64,000 bases of DNA from 2-12-FULL-60-19 sp041483675. Lineage in GTDB: Bacteria > Desulfobacterota > Binatia > UBA9968. The stretch covers positions 1-64,000 of the forward strand of contig JBGPGE010000012.1 in assembly GCA_041483675.1 (NCBI GenBank), given 5' to 3'. The translations under genes were made by a program, and so were the position numbers. Under the pieces are notes generated by a model that was not told the DNA's origin, ran no database searches, and saw only the letters and a program-made list of their open reading frames with translations. Below, piece by piece: positions 55,902 through 64,000 of the stretch. The number at the start of each line of letters is the position of its first letter. Positions within the stretch are counted from its first letter, which is position 1.

Positions 55902-56918
55902 ATGCGACGATTGATTTTCTTGCTGGTATTTTTCGTCACCCCTTTTTCCCTTTCCCCGCATGTTCAAGGCCAAAGCGCCTCGACTGAGCGCGCCAAGCTC
56001 ATCGAGGAGGCAAAGAAAGAAGGCAAGGTGGTGGTTTACGCCGCCTATGCGACGGCCGATGCCAACGCCTTCAAGGCCGCGTTTGAGAAAAAATACCCGT
56101 TTATCCAGTTCGAATATTTCCGCGCCGGCAAGGACAAGCTGCTGGCGAGATACTTAACCGAGGTCAAAGCGGGCCGGTTTTTTCCCGACGTTTACCAGTC
56201 GAGCATTTTTCCGATCATGACGCTGCAGCAACGGGGTCTGCTCGGAAAGTATAATTCGCCGGAGCGCGCCGCGTATGCCGATGCGTTTAAAGATAGAGAG
56301 GGCTACTGGACGACGGCCTACGTCAACGCCATGACCGTGGCCTACAACACCCGTCTGGTCAAGCCCGACGAGGTGCCGAAGAGTTACGAAGACCTGCTCC
56401 TGCCGAAGTGGAGGGGAAAGTTGGGGATGGACCTCAACAAAACGGAATGGTACGTCGCGATGCTCCAGATGATGGGCGAGGAGAAGGGGAAAAAATATAT
56501 GGAGGTGCTGAGCAAGCAAGGGATTCAACCGCGCGACGGCAACACCATCACCGGGCAATTGCTGGTGGCCGGTGAATTTCCCCTGGTCGTCTCGCAGTAT
56601 CCCACGAGCGTCGAGGAGCTTAAAAAGCTCGGCGCGCCGATCGACTGGGTGGCGCTCCAGCCGCACTTCGTCTATTCGATCGTCATCGGAGTGACGGCGA
56701 AGAATTCACATCCGGCCGCGGGCAGACTGTTCGTCGACTATGTGATCTCCGAAGAGGGGCAGAAAGTGATGCGGAGCCTGAGCCGCGTTCCGGCGCGCAA
56801 AGACGTTCTCCCCGATCCGCCCCGCCTCATTCAAGGTCATAAGCTCCTGGTCGTGAACCCCGCCTCGAGCGAAGACTACAACCGCTACAACAACGAGTAC
56901 CACAACTACTTCCGCTGA
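55902..56918 (+). CDS. Extracellular substrate-binding protein (family 1, iron/spermidine-like)
   Basis: A 338-residue periplasmic binding protein from the ATG at 55902 (GGAGG 5 bases upstream; a TTG 15 bases earlier is less likely). The signal peptide RRLIFLLVFFVTPFSLS ends near VQGQ. Seen: IEEAKKEGKVVVYAAYATADANAF, RAGKDKLLARYLTEVKAGRFFPDV and VNAMTVAYNTRLV, typical of the Fbp/AfuA-type solute-binding fold. The ligand is unknown. No permease or ATPase follows; an enolase-superfamily gene starts 8 bases later. Confidence 0.9.
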   Translation: MRRLIFLLVFFVTPFSLSPHVQGQSASTERAKLIEEAKKEGKVVVYAAYATADANAFKAAFEKKYPFIQFEYFRAGKDKLLARYLTEVKAGRFFPDVYQSSIFPIMTLQQRGLLGKYNSPERAAYADAFKDREGYWTTAYVNAMTVAYNTRLVKPDEVPKSYEDLLLPKWRGKLGMDLNKTEWYVAMLQMMGEEKGKKYMEVLSKQGIQPRDGNTITGQLLVAGEFPLVVSQYPTSVEELKKLGAPIDWVALQPHFVYSIVIGVTAKNSHPAAGRLFVDYVISEEGQKVMRSLSRVPARKDVLPDPPRLIQGHKLLVVNPASSEDYNRYNNEYHNYFR

Positions 56919-56925
56919 TAGGACC

Positions 56926-58080
56926 ATGAAAATCACCGACCTTCGAACCATCCGCCTCAAGGCAGACATTCCCGCCGAAGGTCAGTTAATAAGCCGTAGC
57001 GGGCTGAGAACCTCTCGTACCACCGTGCTGGTCCAAGTCGAAACCGACGCGGGCATCAGCGGCATCGGCTCCTGCTCCGGGAACGGCGCAATCATCGAGC
57101 AAATCGTCGAAAAAGTCTTTAAGCCGGTCGTGGTGGGAATGGATCCCACTGAGCCCGAAGAGATCTGGGAAAAGGCCTACTTCCGCGCCGGCGTGAGGCA
57201 GCTTGGCTCTAGAGGCATCGGAGTGGTCGCGTTGAGCGGTGTGGACATCGCGCTTTGGGATATCCACGGAAAGGCCAAGAACGCGCCGGTATATGAATTG
57301 TTGGGCGGCGCCCGGCGCGCGAAGGTCGAGGTTTATGCCACTGCGCTCTATCCGGAAAAAACGGCCGGCATGGTAAAAAAGGCCGTGGCCTTCGCCGAGC
57401 AGGGCTTTAAAGGAGTAAAGATCAAGCTCGGTTTTGACTTAGCGCAGGATATGGAGCGGGTCCGGGCCGTGCGCGACGCCCTGGGGGAGAATTTTCCGAT
57501 CATGACGGACGCGAACATGGGCTACGACCTCGGTGCGGCTCTTCGCGCGGCGGCGGTGCTGGGGGAAAACCGGATCGTCTGGTTTGAGGAGCCTCTTTTC
57601 TTCGAGGACATCGAGAGCCACGCGCAACTCAGAGCCGCTTGTCGGGTTCCCATCGCCCTCGGTGAGAATCTTCACACCCGTTTTGCTTTCGAGCAGTTTA
57701 TCGCCCGCGGCGCGGTGGATATCCTGCAGCCCGATGTCGCGCGCGCCGGCGGCGTCAGCGAGGTGAAACGGATTGCCGCCCTGGCGGCCGGGCATGGGCT
57801 CCCGATCTCTCTTCACACATGGGGTGACGGAGTGGCGCTCGCCGCCAGTCTCCATCTCGCCGCCGCCCTGGAAAACGGCATGGTTATGGAACTTGACTGC
57901 ACCGCGAACCCGCTGCGCACGGAACTTCTCAAGGAACCGCTTGAGGCTCACGGCGGTTTCATGCGGCCGCCCGAAGGCCCCGGCCTCGGCATCGAGCTTA
58001 ACACCGACGCCTTAGAGCGATATGCTTTCACCGGCGCGGAGGAGATACCCCTAGCGCAGAGACCGCTAAGTCGGAGCTGA
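56926..58080 (+). CDS. Mandelate racemase/muconate lactonizing enzyme family protein
   Basis: Enolase-superfamily enzyme, 384 residues, which abstracts an alpha proton from a carboxylate. The N-terminal capping domain begins MKITDLRTIRLKADIP. The barrel has the catalytic lysine motif KGVKIKLGFD, metal ligands in MTDANMG, FEEPLFFEDIE and ALGENLHTRF, and the distal histidine in SLHTWGDG. The pattern fits the mandelate-racemase subgroup (dehydratase or racemase). The substrate is unknown. It lies between two orphan substrate-binding proteins, with only 8 bases upstream and 10 downstream. Confidence 0.93.
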   Translation: MKITDLRTIRLKADIPAEGQLISRSGLRTSRTTVLVQVETDAGISGIGSCSGNGAIIEQIVEKVFKPVVVGMDPTEPEEIWEKAYFRAGVRQLGSRGIGVVALSGVDIALWDIHGKAKNAPVYELLGGARRAKVEVYATALYPEKTAGMVKKAVAFAEQGFKGVKIKLGFDLAQDMERVRAVRDALGENFPIMTDANMGYDLGAALRAAAVLGENRIVWFEEPLFFEDIESHAQLRAACRVPIALGENLHTRFAFEQFIARGAVDILQPDVARAGGVSEVKRIAALAAGHGLPISLHTWGDGVALAASLHLAAALENGMVMELDCTANPLRTELLKEPLEAHGGFMRPPEGPGLGIELNTDALERYAFTGAEEIPLAQRPLSRS

Positions 58081-58090
58081 GGTTAACACG

Positions 58091-59074
58091 ATGCGACCGC
58101 TTCTTTCCATCGTTGCAGTGCTCTTCCTTCCTGCCTTCGCGGGCGCACAGGCGCCGCCTAAAATTCGCGCGGCCTACACCTCCATCTCGATTCAGATGAC
58201 GCCGCTTTATCTGATGAAGGAATTGGATCTTCCGCGTAAGCACGGCCTGGATGCGGAACTACTCTACATCCCGGTGAGTTCGCGCGCCATTCAGGCGGCG
58301 CTCGCCGGGGAGATCCGCTTTCTTACCAGCGGCGGCGTTGCCAATATCAATGCGAACATGGCCGGGGCGGATTTTGTCGGCCTGACGGCAACGCTCAACA
58401 CTTTCATCTTTAAGATTCTCTCGCAATCCGACATCCGCGAGGTGAATGGTCTCCGAGGTAAGAGAGTCGGAATTTCACGGCTGGGCGGGGCAAGCGATTT
58501 CTCGATTCGTTATGCACTGGATCGCTGGGGAATGATGCCCGATAGAGACGTAGCGATTCTGCAAATCGGCGGCGAGCCGGAGCTGGCAGCCGCGCTCCAA
58601 TCGAGGGCGATCGACGCCGCGGTCTTGTCCGAGCCTTTCGCCACGCTATCTCGAGAGGCCGGCGCGAATTTGCTTTACGATCTCAGCCGGCTGGGAGTTC
58701 CCTATACGCTCCACGGGATCGGTACCCGCAAGAGCTTTGTCCGTGAACAGCGCGAGATTGTGCTTCGCTTCATGCGGGCCTACATCGAGGGGATATATCT
58801 GTTTAAGACAAAGCGGGAGATCGCCCTCAACACGCTTAAGAAATATGCCCGGCTGAGCGATACGGCTATGATGGAAGCCGCCTACGAGGAATACGCCCAT
58901 AGGCTGATCCGCAACGTTCCCTACCCCAGCGCGGAGGGGATTCAAACTATCATCGACGAGCTGGTCAAGAGTCGACCCCAGGCCCGGACGCTGAATCCCA
59001 ATGACTTTATCGACCTCTCGATTCTACGGGAGATCGAAGCGAGCGGTTTTGTCAAGCGGCTCTACGGGGAATAA
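58091..59074 (+). CDS. ABC transporter substrate-binding protein (NitT/TauT-like)
   Basis: A 327-residue periplasmic solute-binding protein. The signal peptide RPLLSIVAVLFLPAFAGAQA is cut near residue 20. The SsuA/THI5-like fold shows YLMKELDLPRKHGLDAELLYI, IQAALAGEIRFLTSGGVANI and VNGLRGKRVGISRLGG. It resembles the protein at 36643 in length and C-terminal helix pattern. It ends the 55.4-59.1 kb cluster. No transporter permease is present in the window. Confidence 0.9.
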   Translation: MRPLLSIVAVLFLPAFAGAQAPPKIRAAYTSISIQMTPLYLMKELDLPRKHGLDAELLYIPVSSRAIQAALAGEIRFLTSGGVANINANMAGADFVGLTATLNTFIFKILSQSDIREVNGLRGKRVGISRLGGASDFSIRYALDRWGMMPDRDVAILQIGGEPELAAALQSRAIDAAVLSEPFATLSREAGANLLYDLSRLGVPYTLHGIGTRKSFVREQREIVLRFMRAYIEGIYLFKTKREIALNTLKKYARLSDTAMMEAAYEEYAHRLIRNVPYPSAEGIQTIIDELVKSRPQARTLNPNDFIDLSILREIEASGFVKRLYGE

Positions 59075-59296
59075 AAGCCGGCCGTTCGAACGCGCGGACA
59101 AGGCAGGACTCGATGCGCGGGTTAGCTCGTTCCGAGGAGTTGGGCGGCCTTGTTCACGTGCCGCTGCTTACCCCACAGCAGGGCGCCGTATCGTACCTCG
59201 CCAGCGCTGTCGATCACTGCAGCCGCGCTTCCAGTAATCCCGCGCGCGATCATGTTGCCTTAGGACGCGAAGTTGTTAAGATACTCGCGCCCTATC

Positions 59297-60673
59297 ATGT
59301 ACAAGGAAGATACCATAGCGGCGATCGCCACTCCTCCGGGTGAAGGAGGCGTGGCCATCGTGCGCGCAAGCGGACCGGACAGCGAACGCATCGCGAAAGA
59401 AATATTCCGCCGCGCCGGCGGCAGAAACGGCGCGTTGCGCTCGCACACTTTGCACTATGGCACGGTGCGAAATCCCGAGAGCGAAGAGACGTTGGATCAA
59501 GCGCTGGTGGTTTTGATGCGCAAACCGCGGAGCTACACGGGCGAAGATGTTTTTGAAGTTCACTGCCACGGCGGGCCGCTGGTGGCGCGTGAGATTCTGG
59601 AGCTGATCCTCACTCGCGGGGCGCGCCATGCCGAGCCGGGTGAATTTACCAAGCGGGCATTTCTGAACGGGAGGCTCGATTTGGCGCAGGCGGAGGGAGT
59701 GCTCGATCTGATTCGGGCGCGCACGCGCAAGGGGATGAGCCTCGCGTTGGATCAGGCGCAAGGCGGCTTGTCCAAATGGGTCGGCGAGCTGCGCGAAGAG
59801 CTGCTTGATATTCTGGCGCAGGTCGAGGCGTCGATCGATTTTCCCGAGGAGGAGATCGAACTGCTCCAGCGGAACGAGCTTGCAGGAAAGATCGGCGCGT
59901 TAAAAGAGAAGGTATCGGAGCTGATCGCGAGCTACGAGTGGGGCAGACTGTTTCGCGACGGCGCGCGGGTCTGTATCGCGGGCCGGCCCAACGTCGGAAA
60001 ATCGAGCCTACTCAATGCCCTGCTCGGCGAAGAGAGAGTGATTGTGACACCCGTGCCCGGAACGACCAGAGATGCGGTCGAGGAGACAATCAACCTGGGC
60101 GGACTACCGGTCGCGCTGAGCGACATGGCAGGCATACGGCAGACCCACGACCCGGTAGAAAAAATCGGCGTCGATTTTTCCTTGAAGCGCCTTGAAGCGG
60201 CCGACGCGACAGTGATAGTTCTCGATGGCTCTGAGCCGCATACGGCCGAGGACCGATCGGTCATGCAGGCGGTGCAACGAAAACGCGGGATAGTGGCGAT
60301 TAACAAAAGCGACCTGCTACGGAAGATCGACTCCGGTTGGATTGCAGCGGCAGCAGGCGACAAATCGCTGGTTTCGGTTTCAGCAAAACAGGGCCAGGGG
60401 TTGGATGAACTAAAGCAGATGCTGAGAAACCTACTGCTCGATCTTCCCTCGGAGCCTCCGATCATGGTCACGAACCTGCGGCATAAAGCGGCGCTGGAAA
60501 AAGGGGAGCGAGCGCTTATTGCGGCCGTGGAGGCGATTAGAGCCGGGTTAGCGCCGGAGTTGATCGGCGTGGAGCTTCAGGAAGCGAAAGACGGGCTTGA
60601 GGAGATCATCGGGGCGGTCACGAACAATAATATTTTAGAACGAGTTTTTGAGAGTTTTTGCATTGGAAAATAG
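59297..60673 (+). CDS. mnmE: tRNA modification GTPase MnmE
   Basis: With MnmG it installs the carboxymethylaminomethyl or related group on wobble uridine 34 of tRNA. It has 458 residues from the ATG at 59297 (MYKEDTIAAIATPPGEGG); a TTG 24 bases upstream is less likely. It has a folate-binding N-terminal domain, the helical domain, an inserted G domain with GRPNVGKSSLLNALLG (about 226-241), TTRD and NKSD, and the C-terminal CIGK with the catalytic cysteine. It lies 93 bases upstream of mnmG. Confidence 0.96.
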   Translation: MYKEDTIAAIATPPGEGGVAIVRASGPDSERIAKEIFRRAGGRNGALRSHTLHYGTVRNPESEETLDQALVVLMRKPRSYTGEDVFEVHCHGGPLVAREILELILTRGARHAEPGEFTKRAFLNGRLDLAQAEGVLDLIRARTRKGMSLALDQAQGGLSKWVGELREELLDILAQVEASIDFPEEEIELLQRNELAGKIGALKEKVSELIASYEWGRLFRDGARVCIAGRPNVGKSSLLNALLGEERVIVTPVPGTTRDAVEETINLGGLPVALSDMAGIRQTHDPVEKIGVDFSLKRLEAADATVIVLDGSEPHTAEDRSVMQAVQRKRGIVAINKSDLLRKIDSGWIAAAAGDKSLVSVSAKQGQGLDELKQMLRNLLLDLPSEPPIMVTNLRHKAALEKGERALIAAVEAIRAGLAPELIGVELQEAKDGLEEIIGAVTNNNILERVFESFCIGK

Positions 60674-60766
60674 GAAGTTAGAAAATAATAAGTATAGTTA
60701 TCGCACAAAAGATTTGGATTTTTGGTTGGGAGATGATAGGATTGTTTCACGTGAAACTAGGTTGTT
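60674..60766. other. AT-rich parS and DnaA-box region before mnmG
   Basis: A 93-base gap clearly more AT-rich than its surroundings (ATAATAAGTATAGTTATC near 60685-60702). It carries a near-perfect parS (60743-60758) and borders a perfect DnaA box on the mnmG start. It may be part of the replication origin or only a partition site. Confidence 0.6.
60743..60758. promoter_or_regulatory. parS site upstream of mnmG
   Basis: TGTTTCACGTGAAACT matches the parS consensus TGTTTCACGTGAAACA at 15 of 16 positions. It should bind ParB, encoded 2.8 kb downstream. Confidence 0.9.
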
Positions 60767-60774
60767 GTGGATAA
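60766..60774 (-). promoter_or_regulatory. Perfect DnaA box over the mnmG start codon
   Basis: TGTGGATAA, which is TTATCCACA on the minus strand, includes the GTG start codon and the next codons of mnmG. It is 8 bases from the parS site, so DnaA or ParB binding could influence mnmG expression or origin activity. Confidence 0.75.
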
Positions 60775-62635
60775 GCGCTATGAAGTTATAGTGGTTGGCG
60801 CTGGCCATGCGGGTATCGAGGCTGCGCTGGCGAGCGCGCGTATGGGCTGCCAGACGCTCATGCTAACCTTGAACCTCGATCATATCGGTCAGATGTCCTG
60901 TAATCCCGCTATCGGCGGGATCGGCAAAGGGCACCTGGTCAAAGAGATCGACGCTCTGGGCGGCGAAATGGCCCATGCCATTGACGAGACCGGCATCCAG
61001 TTCCGAATATTGAATATGAAAAAAGGTCCGGCCGTACGAGCCTCGCGCGCGCAGGCCGACAAGGCCATGTACCGCCAGCGGATGAAGCGGGTGCTGGAGA
61101 ACTGCGAGAATCTGACACTAAGGCAGGCAAGCGTGGAGCGGCTTCTCGTAGAAAACGGCCGGGTCGAGGGCGTCGAGACACAGATCGGCGAGCGCTTTTA
61201 CGGCCAGCGCACGATCTTGACTACCGGGACTTTTCTCAAGGGGCTGATTCACGTCGGGGATAAAAATTACTCAGCTGGCCGGGCTGGCGATTTTGCAGCC
61301 CAGGGGTTAAGCGATTCGCTGGGCGAGCTTGGCTTTAAAATCGGCCGACTCAAGACCGGGACCTGTCCGCGGCTCGATGGCAGAACGATCGACTTCTCGA
61401 AAACCCAGCCGCAAAAGGGAGACGATCCTCCCCAGCCTTTTTCCTTTTCGACCGAGAGGGTTACTCAAAGGCAGGTGCCGTGTCACATAACCTACACCAA
61501 CAGCCGGACGCACGATATCATTCGCTCCTCGTTGCATCGCTCGCCGATGTATTCCGGGACGATCAAAAGCCGCGGTCCCCGATATTGCCCGTCCATCGAG
61601 GATAAGATAGTCCGTTTTGCCGACAAAGGGCGACACCAGATCTTCCTCGAGCCGGAGGGCTTGGACACGGTCGAGATCTACCCCAACGGTTTATCGACGA
61701 GCCTGCCGCTCGACGTGCAGATCGAGATGGTGCGGTCGATCGAGGGGTTGGAACGGGCAGAGATCATGCGGCCCGGCTACGCGATCGAATACGACTATGC
61801 AGAGCCGACACAGCTCTATCCGTCGCTTGAGACCAAGCTGGTAAAAGGGCTCTACCACGCGGGTCAAATCAATGGAACGACCGGCTACGAGGAGGCGGCG
61901 GCGCAGGGAATCATGGCCGGGATCAACGCCGTGCTCAGCATCCGCGGAGCAGAGCCGCTGATCTTTTCCCGAGATCAGGCCTACATCGGAGTCCTGATCG
62001 ACGATCTGGTGACTAAAGGGACGGACGGTGAGCCGTACCGCATGTTCACCTCACGCGCGGAATATCGGCTGCTGCTGCGCGAAGACAACGCGGATCTTAG
62101 GCTGACCGAAATCGGGCATAGAGTCGGCCTGGCAACCCAAGAAGCCCATGAGCGCACACAGAATAAAAAGACCAGAGTGGCCGAACTGGTAGAGCTGCTT
62201 GAACGGAGCCTGGTAAGCCCTACGGATGCGGTTAACTCGCGACTTGAAGCTCTAGGCTCCGCGCCACTACGCGGGGCTACGTCGTTGGCGCAATTGCTGC
62301 GTCGACCCGAGGTATCGGCCCCCGACCTGACCGGTTTCATCTCTACGCTCGAAGCAACTCCGGCAGCGATAGCGCTTCAAGCCGAAGTCGAGATCAAGTA
62401 CCACGGCTATATCCAGCGCCAGCTCGAGGGTGTTCAACGATCTAAAAATCTGGAGGCTCTCCGTCTGCCTGAGGACATCGATTATACCGTGGTCTCAGGG
62501 CTGTCACGCGAGGCCCGGGAAAAGCTGTCGCGAATTCGCCCGCGCTCGCTAGGGCAGGCTTCGCGGATCGCCGGGCTTACCCCGGCGGCAATCTCGCTGT
62601 TGTCGATCTACCTCAAAAAGCGCAAGCTGGCCTAG
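60767..62635 (+). CDS. mnmG: tRNA uridine-5-carboxymethylaminomethyl modification enzyme MnmG (GidA)
   Basis: FAD-binding partner of MnmE, 622 residues with a GTG start. The FAD motif VVGAGHAGIEAALASARMG is near 10-28, followed by SCNPAIGGIGKGHLVKEIDALGG, GTFLKGLIHVG, the family signature GPRYCPSIEDK with the catalytic cysteine, and a C-terminal helical domain (YHGYIQRQ). Unlike many origin regions there is no rsmG (gidB) after it; parA follows 155 bases on. Confidence 0.97.
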   Translation: MDKRYEVIVVGAGHAGIEAALASARMGCQTLMLTLNLDHIGQMSCNPAIGGIGKGHLVKEIDALGGEMAHAIDETGIQFRILNMKKGPAVRASRAQADKAMYRQRMKRVLENCENLTLRQASVERLLVENGRVEGVETQIGERFYGQRTILTTGTFLKGLIHVGDKNYSAGRAGDFAAQGLSDSLGELGFKIGRLKTGTCPRLDGRTIDFSKTQPQKGDDPPQPFSFSTERVTQRQVPCHITYTNSRTHDIIRSSLHRSPMYSGTIKSRGPRYCPSIEDKIVRFADKGRHQIFLEPEGLDTVEIYPNGLSTSLPLDVQIEMVRSIEGLERAEIMRPGYAIEYDYAEPTQLYPSLETKLVKGLYHAGQINGTTGYEEAAAQGIMAGINAVLSIRGAEPLIFSRDQAYIGVLIDDLVTKGTDGEPYRMFTSRAEYRLLLREDNADLRLTEIGHRVGLATQEAHERTQNKKTRVAELVELLERSLVSPTDAVNSRLEALGSAPLRGATSLAQLLRRPEVSAPDLTGFISTLEATPAAIALQAEVEIKYHGYIQRQLEGVQRSKNLEALRLPEDIDYTVVSGLSREAREKLSRIRPRSLGQASRIAGLTPAAISLLSIYLKKRKLA

Positions 62636-62695
62636 GGAAACGGCCACAGCCGGCCGCTTCATTTTATCCTGGAAGAATCTAGCTCCCAGCGCGGA

Positions 62696-62710
62696 GTTTC
62701 ACGTGAAACA
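62696..62710. promoter_or_regulatory. Second parS site upstream of parA
   Basis: GTTTCACGTGAAACA is the parS core, preceded by A instead of T, so 15 of 16 positions match. It sits 81 bases before the parA start, next to a T-rich stretch (62711-62729), where ParB could also regulate parAB. Confidence 0.9.
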
Positions 62711-62790
62711 ATTTTTTTCTTTATTTTTTCTGCCGACTGTGATAAAAATTAGCGTAATATTCATAACATATTGATTTTACAGAGTTTTTC

Positions 62791-63585
62791 ATGACAAAGA
62801 TCATCGCGATCGCCAATCAAAAAGGAGGTGTGGGCAAGACCACCACGGCGGTTAACCTCGGCGCCTCGCTGGCGGTCGCTGACAAGAAGACGCTTATTAT
62901 CGATGTTGACCCGCAGGGCAACACGACCACGGGCCTGGGCATTGAGAAAGCAAGCGTCCAGCATAGCCTTTACCATGTGCTGATCGGCGAAATTTCGCTT
63001 GCCGCGACCGTGTTGAGAACCGAACTCGCCTGTCTCTCCGTTGTCCCATCGACCAAGCATTTAACCGGCGCAGAGATCGAACTCGTGACCGCGGAGCGCA
63101 GAGAGTCGCGGCTGAAAGAGGCGCTGCGGTCGATCGAACAAACCTATGACTACGTGCTGCTCGATTGTCCTCCCTCTCTCGGTATCCTCACGCTGAACGC
63201 GCTTACGGCTGCCAAGTCCCTGCTCGTACCGCTCCAGTGCGAATATTACGCGCTTGAGGGACTGACGTCGCTGTTGGAGACTCTCAAGCTGGTTCAGCGC
63301 GGCTTCAATCCCGAACTCTATCTCGAAGGCATTCTGCTGACGATGTTTGATAGCCGCAACCGTCTTTCCCATCAGGTGGCGGAAGAGGTTCGCGCCCATT
63401 TTCCCGACCGCCTGTTTCGCGCCGTTATCTATCGCAACGTCCGCCTGAGCGAAAGTCCGAGCCATGGAAAGCCGGCGCTGCTCTATGACGCTAACTCGAC
63501 CGGCGCGCAGAACTATCTGGAGCTCGCCAAAGAAATCATCCGTAACGGAGAGGAGAGTCGCCGTGCAGAAAAAGGGACTGGGTAA
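62791..63585 (+). CDS. parA: Chromosome partition ATPase ParA (Soj)
   Basis: Walker-type ATPase that moves ParB-parS complexes to segregate origins. The 264 residues have the deviant Walker A IANQKGGVGKTTTAVNLG (about 6-23), the switch region VDPQGNTTTGLG, Walker B YDYVLLDCPPSLGILTLNAL, and VPLQCEYYALEGLTSLLETL, diagnostic of chromosomal Soj. It overlaps parB by 23 bases. Confidence 0.97.
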   Translation: MTKIIAIANQKGGVGKTTTAVNLGASLAVADKKTLIIDVDPQGNTTTGLGIEKASVQHSLYHVLIGEISLAATVLRTELACLSVVPSTKHLTGAEIELVTAERRESRLKEALRSIEQTYDYVLLDCPPSLGILTLNALTAAKSLLVPLQCEYYALEGLTSLLETLKLVQRGFNPELYLEGILLTMFDSRNRLSHQVAEEVRAHFPDRLFRAVIYRNVRLSESPSHGKPALLYDANSTGAQNYLELAKEIIRNGEESRRAEKGTG

Positions 63586-64000
63586 AGGGCTGGGCGCGCT
63601 GATTCCCGGCGCGGAGGAGACGCGGCAACCATCCGGCCTCACGGTTGAGGTGCAACGAATTACCGCCAATCCCCTGCAACCGCGCCGCGTCTTCGATGAG
63701 GCAAAACTCGACGAGCTGGCAATTTCGATCCGCGATCAGGGGGTGATTCAGCCGCTCATCGTGCGCCGCAACGGCGACGGCTACGAGCTCATCGCCGGAG
63801 AGCGGCGCCTCCGCGCCGCGATGAAGGCGGGCTTGAAAGAGGTTCCGGTCGTCGTCAGGGAAGCGAGCGACAACGACTCCCTGCAGCTCGCGCTCATCGA
63901 GAATCTCCAGCGCGAGGATCTAAATCCGATCGAAGAGGCGGAGGCCTACCGTCGCCTCCACGAGGAATTTCATCTAACTCAGGAAGAGGTCGCCGAGAAA
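63563..64000 (+). CDS. parB: Chromosome partition protein ParB (partial, runs off the window)
   Basis: CTP-dependent DNA clamp that loads at parS. It starts at GTG 63563, 23 bases inside parA, with AGGAGAG about 5 bases upstream. The first 146 residues are present: the Spo0J-type N-terminus KKGLGKGLGALIPGAEE, the ParB box RITANPLQPRRVFDEAKLDE, the CTP-binding GERRLRAAMKAGLKEVPVVV and ENLQREDLNPIEEAEAYRRL. The reading continues into the helix-turn-helix (LTQEEVAEK) and is cut by the window end. Confidence 0.96.
   Translation, partial: MQKKGLGKGLGALIPGAEETRQPSGLTVEVQRITANPLQPRRVFDEAKLDELAISIRDQGVIQPLIVRRNGDGYELIAGERRLRAAMKAGLKEVPVVVREASDNDSLQLALIENLQREDLNPIEEAEAYRRLHEEFHLTQEEVAEK

Overview
The window is about 64 kb of GC-rich, densely coded chromosome from a Gram-negative-type bacterium. 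It carries type IV pilus genes, an F-type ATP synthase with separate b and b' subunits and the Fo genes split from the rest, and several orphan periplasmic substrate-binding proteins. It also has a benzoate-type CoA ligase, an F420-type luciferase-like oxidoreductase and an unusual double-cupin family. This mix fits uncultured soil or subsurface lineages once filed as Deltaproteobacteria (Binatota, Desulfobacterota or Methylomirabilota-like). That placement is an inference from gene content; no rRNA or tRNA gene was seen.

Layout. 0-6 kb (minus): pilB, pilC, a fused PilS-sensor/PilR-activator, then pilA behind a sigma-54 type promoter and ending in a strong terminator. 6-10 kb (minus): ppdK and recO, the latter with a repeat element inside its reading frame. 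10-18 kb (plus): grpE-dnaK-dnaJ, lon-thiL and larB. 18-21 kb: a small CxxC protein, archease, an HD phosphohydrolase and a BrnT/BrnA-like toxin-antitoxin pair. 21-28 kb: a PLP aminotransferase, the first double cupin, gmhA, an FAD oxidoreductase, an aldo/keto reductase, a SAM hydrolase, a site-2 protease and a dCMP deaminase. 28-31.5 kb (minus): hemL, atpZ, atpI, atpB, atpE.

31.5-34.6 kb is the dnaA-dnaN locus. It has two perfect inverted DnaA boxes before dnaA, and between dnaA and dnaN a set of degenerate boxes followed by a DnaA-trio-like run, a good oriC candidate. 34.6-43.5 kb is accessory catabolism: an EamA exporter, a dihydroxyphthalate-decarboxylase-like protein, an orphan substrate-binding protein, a class II aldolase, a benzoate-CoA ligase, an aldehyde dehydrogenase and another acyl-CoA ligase. 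43.5-50.2 kb holds a bactofilin and atpF'-F-H-A-G-D-C. 50.2-54.2 kb has two further double cupins flanking a EutA-like reactivase, with a decayed transporter between. 54.4-59.1 kb holds an LLM oxidoreductase, a small cupin, two substrate-binding proteins and an enolase-superfamily enzyme. 59.3 kb to the end is mnmE-mnmG-parA-parB with two near-perfect parS sites and a perfect DnaA box over the mnmG start.

Together the region looks like the chromosomal replication-origin and partition domain (dnaA-dnaN, split atp operons, mnmEG-parAB-parS) into which accessory catabolic genes are interleaved. The most interesting items are the kinase-less PilS/PilR fusion, the double-cupin/EutA-like cluster without ethanolamine ammonia-lyase, the oriC/parS architecture, and palindromic repeats that have entered coding sequences and operons.
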